Assembly: GCA_963675055.2 (NCBI GenBank) | Contig: CAXXJE010000002.1 | Location: 2,914,001 to 2,978,000 of the forward strand | Direction: 5' to 3' | Source: PGYT01 sp963675055 | GTDB lineage: Bacteria > Bacteroidota > Ignavibacteria > Ignavibacteriales > Melioribacteraceae | Length of the DNA: 64,000 bases | Part shown: one piece after another, positions 26,580-34,050 of the stretch | Layout: each line of letters opens with the position of its first letter | How positions within the stretch are numbered: position 1 is the first letter of the stretch | The notes under the pieces: model-generated | Databases searched by the model: none | Seen by the model: only the letters and a program-made list of their open reading frames with translations | What the model was told of the DNA's origin: nothing | Position numbers and translations under genes: made by a program

Positions 26580-28227
26580 ATATACTTGCGTATCCCGATA
26601 ACTCTTCAAAGCTTTCAAACTCATTCAACTGATAAACAGTCAAACGATTTCTCTGATTTATAAACCAGCTAAGTGCTATCTTCATCCGTTCGAGATCCCT
26701 TTTGTCGGGTTCCGCAAATAGCCTAACAGTACCTCCAAAGTAATCGTCCAGCACGGTTGAAAAATAATCCGGCTGATCGAGTGGATATCCTCTCACAATA
26801 ACTTTCCCTTCAACAATGAGAACATAATCATCATCGTCTGCCCCTTTTATCTGCACCATCACATGCGCTTTATTTACCGGATCAGACAATACAAGTGTTT
26901 TATGAATCTGGTTTAATATTGAGTTTACAGAGTCCCTGAGAATTGCTGCCTGTTCATACTTTTTCTCATCGGAAAGTCTCTTCATTTTTAGTAGAAGCCT
27001 GTCAACCGCGTGTTGATTCTTACCTGACAGGAATTCATACACATTTTCCATCTCATCTTTATACTCTTTATCAACTTTCTCCGCGCAAGGCGCAAGACAT
27101 CTTTCAATGTTATGGAGATAACATATTATACCTTTCTTCAAATCCTTTTCAGTGCATTCGCGAAGACTAAAAGTACGGTTGACTATATCAACCATGTTTC
27201 TGGCTGTATCACCTGAATTATATGGTCCGAAATAATCCTTCCCATCGAAGTCGAATTTCGAGGTAACTTTTGGAGCAGGGTATTCCTTCTCAATGTCGAA
27301 TTTAATAAAATAGTTTTGTGAGTATTTCTTCAGTTGAGAATTAAATTCCGGCTTGTGAATTTTCACCATTTCAGCTTCGAGTATAAGCGCGGTCAATTCA
27401 GTATTTGTCTGAATAAAATCCAGTTTAGACGATTTCCTTACTATCTGCTTCGACTTTCTTGGTGCGGTTCCGGCAAAGTGATTTGCCACTCTTTTACGGA
27501 GCAACTTTGCTTTGCCGATGTATAATATTTCGTCCTGACGATTCTTGAAAATATAAACTCCCGGCTTGTCGCCAAGCTTTCCATAGTCGTCTGCCAGTCC
27601 TTTTTTCATTAGTCTGAATTTCTTTGCTGCTGCAGGGGATTGCTGTAATCGAATTAAGTCAGTCAGTTCCTCAATGCCATGGCTTCGTTTTGATTCATCA
27701 ATCATTTTAAGCAGGATCTTGGCTGTCGCAGTTGCATCGCTTAAGGCTCTGTGCGCGTCTTCATTCCGAATTCTGAAGTGTTTAACAAGGTTGCCCAGAG
27801 ATTTGCTCTTTAGTTCGGGGTAAAGTTTTCGTGCAAGTTTTAGTGTGCAGAGAGTCTGATACTCGGGCAGGTCGTAACCCGCGAGCAAAAACTCGTTTTT
27901 AAGGAATGAGTAGTCAAAACTCAGGTTGTGTGCAACAAGTATACTATCACCAATGAAATCCAGTAGTCGCTGAATTGTTGAATTAAATGTTGGGGCATCA
28001 ACTATATCTTCGGTTTTAATTCCGGTCAGATTTGTTATGTAGTAAGGAATCTCAGTTTCTGGATTTATAAGCGAGGAATAAGTATCTACAATTTTTTTGT
28101 TTTTAATCTTCACCAACCCGATTTCTATTACACGGTTTGTCTTCGAGGAAGTGCCGGTCGTCTCAAAATCAAGCACCGCAAATTCTGCTTTGCCCGGATC
28201 TATTTTCGTTTCTTTAATTTTTAACAT
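26578..28227 (-). CDS. DnaQ-like 3'-5' exonuclease fused to a UvrC-like GIY-YIG nuclease
   Basis: 549 residues. N-terminal DEDDh exonuclease (about 14-175): FAVLDFETTGTSS with the first acidic pair, HNLSFDYSFL, and HRALSDATATAKI with the His and last Asp. Then a GIY-YIG domain (about 220-300): KPGVYIFKNRQDEILYIGKAKLLRKRV. This is followed by a region like the cysteine-containing/UVR part of UvrC (YFGPYNSGDTAR, CLAPCAEKVDKEY, a UVR-like KKYEQAAILRDSV). Architecture matches the Cho-like proteins that combine exonuclease and UvrC-type incision domains. The UvrC C-terminal RNase H-like nuclease and HhH are absent. Probably an accessory excision-repair nuclease; a complete uvrC is also present at 52-53.7 kb. 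Confidence 0.9.
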   Translation of the reverse strand: MLKIKETKIDPGKAEFAVLDFETTGTSSKTNRVIEIGLVKIKNKKIVDTYSSLINPETEIPYYITNLTGIKTEDIVDAPTFNSTIQRLLDFIGDSILVAHNLSFDYSFLKNEFLLAGYDLPEYQTLCTLKLARKLYPELKSKSLGNLVKHFRIRNEDAHRALSDATATAKILLKMIDESKRSHGIEELTDLIRLQQSPAAAKKFRLMKKGLADDYGKLGDKPGVYIFKNRQDEILYIGKAKLLRKRVANHFAGTAPRKSKQIVRKSSKLDFIQTNTELTALILEAEMVKIHKPEFNSQLKKYSQNYFIKFDIEKEYPAPKVTSKFDFDGKDYFGPYNSGDTARNMVDIVNRTFSLRECTEKDLKKGIICYLHNIERCLAPCAEKVDKEYKDEMENVYEFLSGKNQHAVDRLLLKMKRLSDEKKYEQAAILRDSVNSILNQIHKTLVLSDPVNKAHVMVQIKGADDDDYVLIVEGKVIVRGYPLDQPDYFSTVLDDYFGGTVRLFAEPDKRDLERMKIALSWFINQRNRLTVYQLNEFESFEELSGYASI

Positions 28228-28289
28228 CTCTTTTGACTTTTACTGCGTAAAAATAATGAATACATAGGTCGCATGAAAAAAGATAAATT

Positions 28290-28326
28290 AAACTTATCCG
28301 GAGATCAATAAATCCCGGTTAAGTTT
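28290..28326. repeat. Inverted repeat in the divergent exonuclease/phosphodiesterase gap
   Basis: aaacttatccgg (28290-28301) and ccggttaagttt (28315-28326) are complementary at 11 of 12 positions around a 13-base spacer. The gap 28228-28378 separates divergent genes, so the element could be an operator or a hairpin near one of the transcription starts. On the minus strand it is followed by a T-rich stretch, so terminator activity on that strand is possible. Function not established. Confidence 0.4.
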
Positions 28327-28378
28327 TCATCTTCAATGCATTTTGAATATATTTGACTTTCGAATAATTTAGAGTAAA

Positions 28379-29191
28379 ATGACACTGAATCTATTGTTCA
28401 TCGGAGATATAGTCGGTAAGCCTGGACTTGAAATGGTTCAAATGTGGTTGCCGAGCCTTGAAAAAAAATATAGGGCAGATCTTATTATTGTAAACGGGGA
28501 AAATGCCAGTGACGGTAAGGGATTCACCGCCAAGGAAGGGAAGATTATTTTCGACCTTGGAGTTCATGTTGTAACCGGCGGTAATCACACCTGGGACAAA
28601 CAGCAGTCACAGGAATATCTGAAGACCGAACCAAGGTCCATCAGACCTATGAACTATCCCAAAGGTACTTATGGAAATGGTTACTACATCGCTGAAACCA
28701 GAAAAGGGAAGGTTGGTGTAATTAATTTACAGGGGCGAGCATTTATGCCTCAGATCGATTGTCCGTTCAGGACTGCCGACTGGATTGTGAATAAGATTAG
28801 ACAGGAAACTAAGATGATCTTTATTGACTTCCATGCCGAAGCTACCGCGGAGAAACTGGCGCTCGTAAATTTCCTTAAGGGGAAAATCAGCGCTCTTGTC
28901 GGAACCCATACGCATATCCAAACTTCCGACGAAAGGATTTTCCCTTTCGGCACTGCTTATATAACGGATTCTGGTATGACAGGTCCGTATGAGTCCGTAA
29001 TCGGTATGAAGACCGATGCGGCAATAAACAGGTTCCTTTATCAGACTCCCCAGAAGTATCAGACAGCCTCAGAGGAAGTTCATCTATGCGGCGTGTTTAT
29101 AAAGATTGATACTGAAACAGGGAATGCTGTTGAAATAGAAAGAATAGTATTGCCGGAATTTGAACGCAGGATTGAACCAAAAAATGATTAA
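28379..29191 (+). CDS. YmdB-like metallophosphoesterase (TIGR00282 family)
   Basis: 270 residues matching the YmdB family, whose studied members hydrolyse 2',3'-cyclic nucleotides and, in Bacillus, affect RNA turnover and biofilm choice. Metal-binding motifs of the calcineurin-like fold are present: FIGDIVGKPG (about 7-16), NGENASDGKGF, GGNHTWDK and GTHTHIQTSD plus YITDSGMTG. Length is typical. Its last eight bases overlap the start of the following methyltransferase gene. Confidence 0.92.
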   Translation: MTLNLLFIGDIVGKPGLEMVQMWLPSLEKKYRADLIIVNGENASDGKGFTAKEGKIIFDLGVHVVTGGNHTWDKQQSQEYLKTEPRSIRPMNYPKGTYGNGYYIAETRKGKVGVINLQGRAFMPQIDCPFRTADWIVNKIRQETKMIFIDFHAEATAEKLALVNFLKGKISALVGTHTHIQTSDERIFPFGTAYITDSGMTGPYESVIGMKTDAAINRFLYQTPQKYQTASEEVHLCGVFIKIDTETGNAVEIERIVLPEFERRIEPKND

Positions 29192-30173
29192 CTATCCGCT
29201 GCCTCGTCTGGATAAAGACAAGGTGCTATATAGTTTTATACTTGATTTTTGTCGCCTTGAAAAAGGCGAATCATGGATTGATCCGCTTAAAAGACATAAA
29301 ATTGCCTGTATTGATTGTGCTGACAAAGCAGCCATCAAAACATTTGCAGGTCGGAATAAGTTTACACTCGCGGTTCATGATCCACCATACAATATGATCG
29401 CATTTAAAAAGAGCCGGGCTGTTGAATTTGTTGAATGGTGTAAAGACTGGATTGAAATAACCGATAACCTTCTTTCTGATAATTCATCAATGTACATTTG
29501 GCTGGGTGCTGATCAAAAACATCACTTTGAACCGTTCGCAGAGTTTATAGTAATGATGAAGGACTCAGGATTTAAGTCAAAAAGCTTTATAACAATGCGA
29601 AATCAGAGAGGTTACGGCACACAGAAAAACTGGATGAGTATACGTCAGGAATTGCTTTACTATGTAAAAGGGAATCCGGTGTTTAATTCTAATGCTGTTC
29701 ATACTGAAATTCCGAAGCGGGTTAAAGGCTACTATAAAAATATTAAAGGCAAGCGAACCGAAAACATTGAACGGAGCAGATCAGACAAACTCAGAGCCGG
29801 GAATGTCTGGGTAGATGTTCAGCAGGTATTTCATTTAATGGATGAAAATGTGAACGGCTGTTTCGCCCAGAAACCGTTGAAGTCGATTCAAAGGATCGTT
29901 AATGTTTCGAGTAATAAAGGTGACAGGATTCTCGATTTCTTTTCACATTCGGGGACAACATTGCTTGCAGCCGAACGAAGCGATCGAAAATGTCATACGA
30001 TTGATATTGACCCGGTTTTTTGTGAGATAAGTATAAGGCGGCTGGAACATTACAGGCGAACCGGCAGATTAGGCTGGCAGAATTCGAATCCATTCTCGGA
30101 GGAGATAATGTCGGATAAAAAAATAAAAAAGCACTTGAAAGATAAGTACAACATAGTATATTCAGATAATTAG
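29184..30173 (+). CDS. Solitary DNA methyltransferase, beta class (N6-adenine or N4-cytosine)
   Basis: 329 residues from ATG 29184, which overlaps the upstream stop by eight bases; a TTG at 29160 is less likely. The catalytic motif IV DPPYN is near the N-terminus (residues 66-70) and the AdoMet-binding motif I DFFSHSGTT lies near the C-terminus (251-259), the motif order of beta-class amino-methyltransferases. DPPY favours N6-adenine, but N4-cytosine is not excluded. No restriction enzyme gene adjoins it: neighbours are a phosphodiesterase and folD, so it may be an orphan regulatory methyltransferase or a vertically kept remnant. The ~60-residue N-terminus and the long region between motifs probably form the target-recognition part. 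Confidence 0.87.
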   Translation: MINYPLPRLDKDKVLYSFILDFCRLEKGESWIDPLKRHKIACIDCADKAAIKTFAGRNKFTLAVHDPPYNMIAFKKSRAVEFVEWCKDWIEITDNLLSDNSSMYIWLGADQKHHFEPFAEFIVMMKDSGFKSKSFITMRNQRGYGTQKNWMSIRQELLYYVKGNPVFNSNAVHTEIPKRVKGYYKNIKGKRTENIERSRSDKLRAGNVWVDVQQVFHLMDENVNGCFAQKPLKSIQRIVNVSSNKGDRILDFFSHSGTTLLAAERSDRKCHTIDIDPVFCEISIRRLEHYRRTGRLGWQNSNPFSEEIMSDKKIKKHLKDKYNIVYSDN

Positions 30174-30190
30174 ACAGCAGGTTAAAAGCA

Positions 30191-31072
30191 ATGACATTAA
30201 TCGACGGAAAAGCAGTTGCTGAAGATATCAGAAAAGAGTTGAAAGAACAGGTTAGTGAAGTTCAAAAGGAATCCGGTAAGATTCCCGGACTAGTAACTAT
30301 TATTGTCGGTGAAAATGCCGGTTCAAAATTGTACGTGAATATGAAGAGCAAAGCATGCATCGAATTGGGAATGAAATCTAAAATCGAAAAATTGAGTGCG
30401 GATATATCAGAAGAGGAACTACTGAATATCGTCAGAGATTACAATAGCAATCCTGAGTATCACGGAATTCTCGTTCAACTTCCTTTGCCGGACCATATCA
30501 GCGAAGATAAGGTGATTGAAACAATATCGGTTGAAAAGGATGTTGACGGATTTCACCCGATTAGTACCGGGAACGTTATGATTGGTAAAGATACACTATA
30601 TCCCTGTACGCCATATGGGATTGTTGAACTGCTTAAGCGCTATAAGATTGAAACGAAAGGGAAGCATGTTGTTGTTGTTGGAAGAAGTAATATTGTCGGT
30701 AAGCCTATTGCCAATATGATGCTGCAGAAAAAGGACTATGCCAATTCCATAGTTACGGTTTGTCACAGCGCTGCGGATGATTTATCATACTATACAAAAC
30801 AGGCTGATATACTTATTGTTGCAATCGGAAGAGCAAAATTCATTACCGCGGATATGGTAAAGGACGGCGTTGTTGTAATTGATGTCGGAACAAACAGGAT
30901 TGAAGATCCGACTGCTAAAAAAGGTTCCAGAGTTGTAGGAGATGTTGACTTTGAAGGTGTTTCGCAGAAAGCGTCGTACATTACTCCTGTTCCGAAGGGA
31001 GTTGGTCCAATGACTATTACAATGTTACTGTATAATACCCTGAAAGCATTTAAAAAAATAGAAAAACTATAA
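30191..31072 (+). CDS. folD: Methylenetetrahydrofolate dehydrogenase/cyclohydrolase FolD
   Basis: Bifunctional enzyme of one-carbon metabolism (5,10-methylene-THF to 10-formyl-THF). 293 residues, standard length. Signatures: YVNMKSKAC with the catalytic Lys region (about 50-58), GILVQLPLPDHI, DVDGFHP, CTPYGIVELL, the Rossmann VVVGRSNIVGKPIANML-like strand and the C-terminal TPVPKGVGPMT. ATG 30191 lies 17 bases after the methyltransferase stop. Confidence 0.98.
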   Translation: MTLIDGKAVAEDIRKELKEQVSEVQKESGKIPGLVTIIVGENAGSKLYVNMKSKACIELGMKSKIEKLSADISEEELLNIVRDYNSNPEYHGILVQLPLPDHISEDKVIETISVEKDVDGFHPISTGNVMIGKDTLYPCTPYGIVELLKRYKIETKGKHVVVVGRSNIVGKPIANMMLQKKDYANSIVTVCHSAADDLSYYTKQADILIVAIGRAKFITADMVKDGVVVIDVGTNRIEDPTAKKGSRVVGDVDFEGVSQKASYITPVPKGVGPMTITMLLYNTLKAFKKIEKL

Positions 31073-31084
31073 GCAGGTGATGGC

Positions 31085-31951
31085 ATGTCATCAATAATCG
31101 ATAGAGTAGTTTCTCAGGTACTTACAGAAAAAGCATTGCGCGACTTTTATTGTGTCGGCGAAACCTGTAAAGGGTGGGAAAGGAATGTGGTTGACCAGCC
31201 TGAAACAGTGAAGAAGATACTGGATAACGGCGCCGACAGGATTGCCGCCGGTATTGGTGTAGGTAAAGCTGTTCAGGACCAGGGCATTGCAAGAATGATT
31301 GATCATACACTTCTGAAACCTGACGCAACGGAAGACGATGTGCACAAACTCTGTGAAGAAGCTGCAAAGTTTGAGTTCGCGTCGGTTTGTATTAATCCCT
31401 GTTACGTTAAGTTGAGTTCCGATTTGCTAAGCGGCACCAAAGTTAAAGTATGCACTGTGATTGGATTTCCCTTAGGCTCTACTACTACCGAAGTTAAACG
31501 ACTTGAAGCCGAGCAGGCAATTGCCAATGGAGCCCTGGAAGTTGACATGGTTATTAATGTCGGTATGTTAAAGCAGGGTAAATACGACTTTGTATTTAGC
31601 GATATAAATCAGGTGGTTTTGATTGCCAAACGAAGCCGTGTTGTTTCTAAGGTGATTATAGAAACAGCTCTGTTATCCGATGAAGAAAAGGTTAAAGCCT
31701 GCCTGATCAGTAAGGAAGCAAAGGCAGATTTCGTTAAGACAAGTACGGGATTTAGTAAAGGCGGTGCCACTGCAAGTGATGTCGCACTTATGAAATATGT
31801 TGTCGGCAGTTCGGTCGGAGTAAAAGCTTCCGGCGGTATACGTTCCAGGGAAGATGCCGAAGCAATGATTGCCAGCGGTGCCGATAGAATTGGTGCCAGT
31901 GCAAGTGTTAAAATAGTTTCCGGTGAGCAAACAGAAGATAAAGGATATTAG
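31085..31951 (+). CDS. deoC: Deoxyribose-phosphate aldolase with microcompartment-type N-terminal extension
   Basis: Class I aldolase cleaving 2-deoxyribose-5-phosphate to acetaldehyde and glyceraldehyde-3-phosphate. The catalytic barrel begins at about residue 67 (IARMIDHTLLKPDAT) and is complete: SVCINPCYV, VIGFPLGSTTTEVK, EVDMVINVG, the Schiff-base Lys 218 in FVKTSTGFSKGGAT and the phosphate-binding GVKASGGIR and GADRIGAS. Ordinary DeoC proteins start at about this barrel; here about 66 residues precede it: an amphipathic helix (SIIDRVVSQVLTEKALRDF), a cysteine pair (Cys 23, Cys 28) and a segment KILDNGADRIAAGIGVGK that echoes the enzyme's own C-terminal GADRI motif. Such N-terminal amphipathic helices target enzymes into BMC shells, and two shell genes lie 11 kb upstream. 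Confidence 0.95.
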   Translation: MSSIIDRVVSQVLTEKALRDFYCVGETCKGWERNVVDQPETVKKILDNGADRIAAGIGVGKAVQDQGIARMIDHTLLKPDATEDDVHKLCEEAAKFEFASVCINPCYVKLSSDLLSGTKVKVCTVIGFPLGSTTTEVKRLEAEQAIANGALEVDMVINVGMLKQGKYDFVFSDINQVVLIAKRSRVVSKVIIETALLSDEEKVKACLISKEAKADFVKTSTGFSKGGATASDVALMKYVVGSSVGVKASGGIRSREDAEAMIASGADRIGASASVKIVSGEQTEDKGY

Positions 31952-32175
31952 TGGTACTTGATTTAATTGTTATTGATACCGGAGACGGATACACTGCTGA
32001 AGTTCCTTCAATAAATGGCTGTGAAAGCTGGGCACATAAAGAAGACGATGCTATTGATGGCACAGTCAAACTGCTGCGATTTTATCTTTCACTGCCTGAT
32101 GATCTTGAGATTAAAGTAGATAAAGCCCGCGGCACAAAAACGCGTACTGTTTTTAAACTTGTTTTCGATAAATAG
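31951..32175 (+). CDS. Small HicB-like (RNase H-fold antitoxin-like) protein
   Basis: 74 residues from GTG 31951, whose first base is the last base of the deoC stop, so translation is likely coupled. The pattern DGYTAEVPSINGCESWAHKEDDAIDGTVKLL fits the HicB/UPF0150 fold, in which a short three-stranded sheet is followed by helix 1 (only part quoted as motif: AEVPSINGC). No HicA toxin gene adjoins it and no DNA-binding C-terminal domain is visible, so an antitoxin role is not supported. Function unknown. Confidence 0.6.
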   Translation: MVLDLIVIDTGDGYTAEVPSINGCESWAHKEDDAIDGTVKLLRFYLSLPDDLEIKVDKARGTKTRTVFKLVFDK

Positions 32176-32766
32176 ATGCGTGAATTCTTAACTATAAACC
32201 GGTTGACCAAAATTACCAATGTCGTTAAGGCAAGACAGCATACGCTTTACGTCGTTCTTGAAAACATTCACGATCCGCATAACGTTAGTGCTATTTACAG
32301 GACAAGTGATGCTGTTGGTGTATCACGGGTTGGATTATTATATACGCAAGAAGACTTCCCGAGAATTAGCAAAGTCTCATCTGCTTCTGCAATGAAATGG
32401 GTCTACACAGACAGGTTCAAAACTGTTGATAGTTGTTATAGTAGTTTGAGAGAGCAGGGATTTAAGATCTACGCAACAATGCTTGATGAAAGCGCAAAGA
32501 GTATTTACGATCTTGATCTGACTGAAAAGATTGCAATTGTTATGGGAAATGAGCATCGTGGCGTCTCGGATGAGGCTGCCGAACAAGCTGATGAGAAAGT
32601 ATTCATCCCGATGCGCGGAATGATACAGAGTCTCAATGTTTCTGTTGCTACTGCTGTTACTCTTTTTGAAGCACAAAGGCAGCGGGAACTGAAGGGTATG
32701 TATTCGGACAACGGTCAAAGTGAACAACAAATAAACAACCTGATTGACGAGTGGGCTGATAAATGA
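32176..32766 (+). CDS. trmH: tRNA (guanosine-18-2'-O)-methyltransferase TrmH
   Basis: SPOUT-class 2'-O-methyltransferase, 196 residues. Motif 1 in VLENIHDPHNVSAIYRTSDA (about 27-46), motif 2 IAIVMGNEHRGVSDEA and motif 3 FIPMRGMIQSLNVSVATAV forming the trefoil-knot AdoMet site. The N-terminal NRLTKITNVVKARQ and C-terminal short helix match TrmH rather than TrmL or RlmB. Starts right after the HicB-like gene and overlaps aroA by four bases (ATGA). Confidence 0.93.
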   Translation: MREFLTINRLTKITNVVKARQHTLYVVLENIHDPHNVSAIYRTSDAVGVSRVGLLYTQEDFPRISKVSSASAMKWVYTDRFKTVDSCYSSLREQGFKIYATMLDESAKSIYDLDLTEKIAIVMGNEHRGVSDEAAEQADEKVFIPMRGMIQSLNVSVATAVTLFEAQRQRELKGMYSDNGQSEQQINNLIDEWADK

Positions 32767-34043
32767 TATTAACAACTGAGAAAGTAAATAGCTTAAACGG
32801 TACCTTGACTTTACGCGGCGATAAATCCGTATCACATAGGTCAGTAATGTTCTCTGCAATGGCTGACGGTGTTTCAACCATTAAGAACTGCCTTATGTCG
32901 GAGGATCTTCATTCTACTATAAACTGTTTCAGAGCTCTTGGCTGCACCATTGATGTTAGTGATGAACTCATAAAAGTCCGGGGTAAAGGATATAAGGGTT
33001 TTACAGCACCGGATGAATTTCTCGACTGCGGTAACTCGGGTACAACCACAAGGCTCATCGCCGGTATACTCGCACCGCAGAGCTTTAATACCACTTTAAT
33101 CGGGGATGATTCCTTATCGGTCAGACCTATGAGAAGAATTGTAGACCCGCTTAATTCGATGGGCGCTGATATTACTGTTACAGACAAAGGGACTCTGCCT
33201 ATGCAGATACACGGAGTTGAATCCCTCAATGCAATTGAATATAGTATGCCGGTTGCAAGTGCCCAGGTTAAGAGTGCCGTTCTGCTCGCCGGTTTGTTTA
33301 ACGAGGAACCTACGTGCGTAATTGAAAAAGCCAAAACCAGAAATCATACAGAAACAATGCTGGGGCTTGAAGTTGTTGAAGAAGCCGAAATAAGAAAAAT
33401 ATACTCCTCAAAGAAGAATTATCCGGAACCGGCTGATTATCTGGTCCCGTCCGATATTTCTTCGGCTGCTTTTTTTACAGTACTGGCGCTCCTGACTAAG
33501 AATTCGGAAGTTATTATTAAGGACGTACTCTTAAATCCAAGCAGAACCGGAATCTTGAATGTGCTGATATCAATGGGAGCTGATATTAAGGTTGCAGATA
33601 AAAAAGTATCATCAGGCGAGGAATACGGGGATCTAATCATTAGGAGTGGCGAGCTGAAGAATGTACATATTCCTTCTGAAATTATTCCTAATATTATTGA
33701 TGAAATTCCTGTTCTCTCTGTAGCGGGTTTATTCGCCGAAGGGGAGTTTACCTTGCGCGGTGCGGAGGAATTGAGATTCAAGGAATCTGACAGGATTAAA
33801 GCTCTGTGTGATAATTATCGTTTACTCGGTGTAGATGTTGAAGAATATCAGGACGGATTCACGATTTCAGGTGGCATTAAGAATAGTTCCGAGTTGCTCC
33901 AAAGTTATGGCGATCACAGGATTGCGATGACTTTTGCCGTACTTGGCAGTCTTTCTCAACAAGCACTTAGAATTAACGATTTTGAGTGCGCGGCTGTGTC
34001 AAATCCGGATTTTCTTGATCAACTGAAATCAATTAGCAAATGA
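32763..34043 (+). CDS. aroA: 3-phosphoshikimate 1-carboxyvinyltransferase (EPSP synthase)
   Basis: Sixth step of the shikimate pathway. 426 residues. Signatures: GDKSVSHRSVMFSAMADG (about 19-36), LDCGNSGTTTRLIAGIL, SVRPMRRIVDPL, PVASAQVKSAVLLAGL, PSDISSAAFF, ELRFKESDRIKAL and YGDHRIAMTFAV. The forms DKSVSHR and SLSVRPM resemble the Bacillus-like group more than the enterobacterial one. Four-base overlap with trmH. Convergent with bshC, seven bases between stops. Confidence 0.97.
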   Translation: MILTTEKVNSLNGTLTLRGDKSVSHRSVMFSAMADGVSTIKNCLMSEDLHSTINCFRALGCTIDVSDELIKVRGKGYKGFTAPDEFLDCGNSGTTTRLIAGILAPQSFNTTLIGDDSLSVRPMRRIVDPLNSMGADITVTDKGTLPMQIHGVESLNAIEYSMPVASAQVKSAVLLAGLFNEEPTCVIEKAKTRNHTETMLGLEVVEEAEIRKIYSSKKNYPEPADYLVPSDISSAAFFTVLALLTKNSEVIIKDVLLNPSRTGILNVLISMGADIKVADKKVSSGEEYGDLIIRSGELKNVHIPSEIIPNIIDEIPVLSVAGLFAEGEFTLRGAEELRFKESDRIKALCDNYRLLGVDVEEYQDGFTISGGIKNSSELLQSYGDHRIAMTFAVLGSLSQQALRINDFECAAVSNPDFLDQLKSISK

Positions 34044-34050
34044 TAAAAGT

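Noticed and set aside
31951..32175. A HicAB toxin-antitoxin system
   Set aside because: No HicA-like gene (a ~60-residue dsRBD-type protein) in either flank; only the HicB-like fold is visible.
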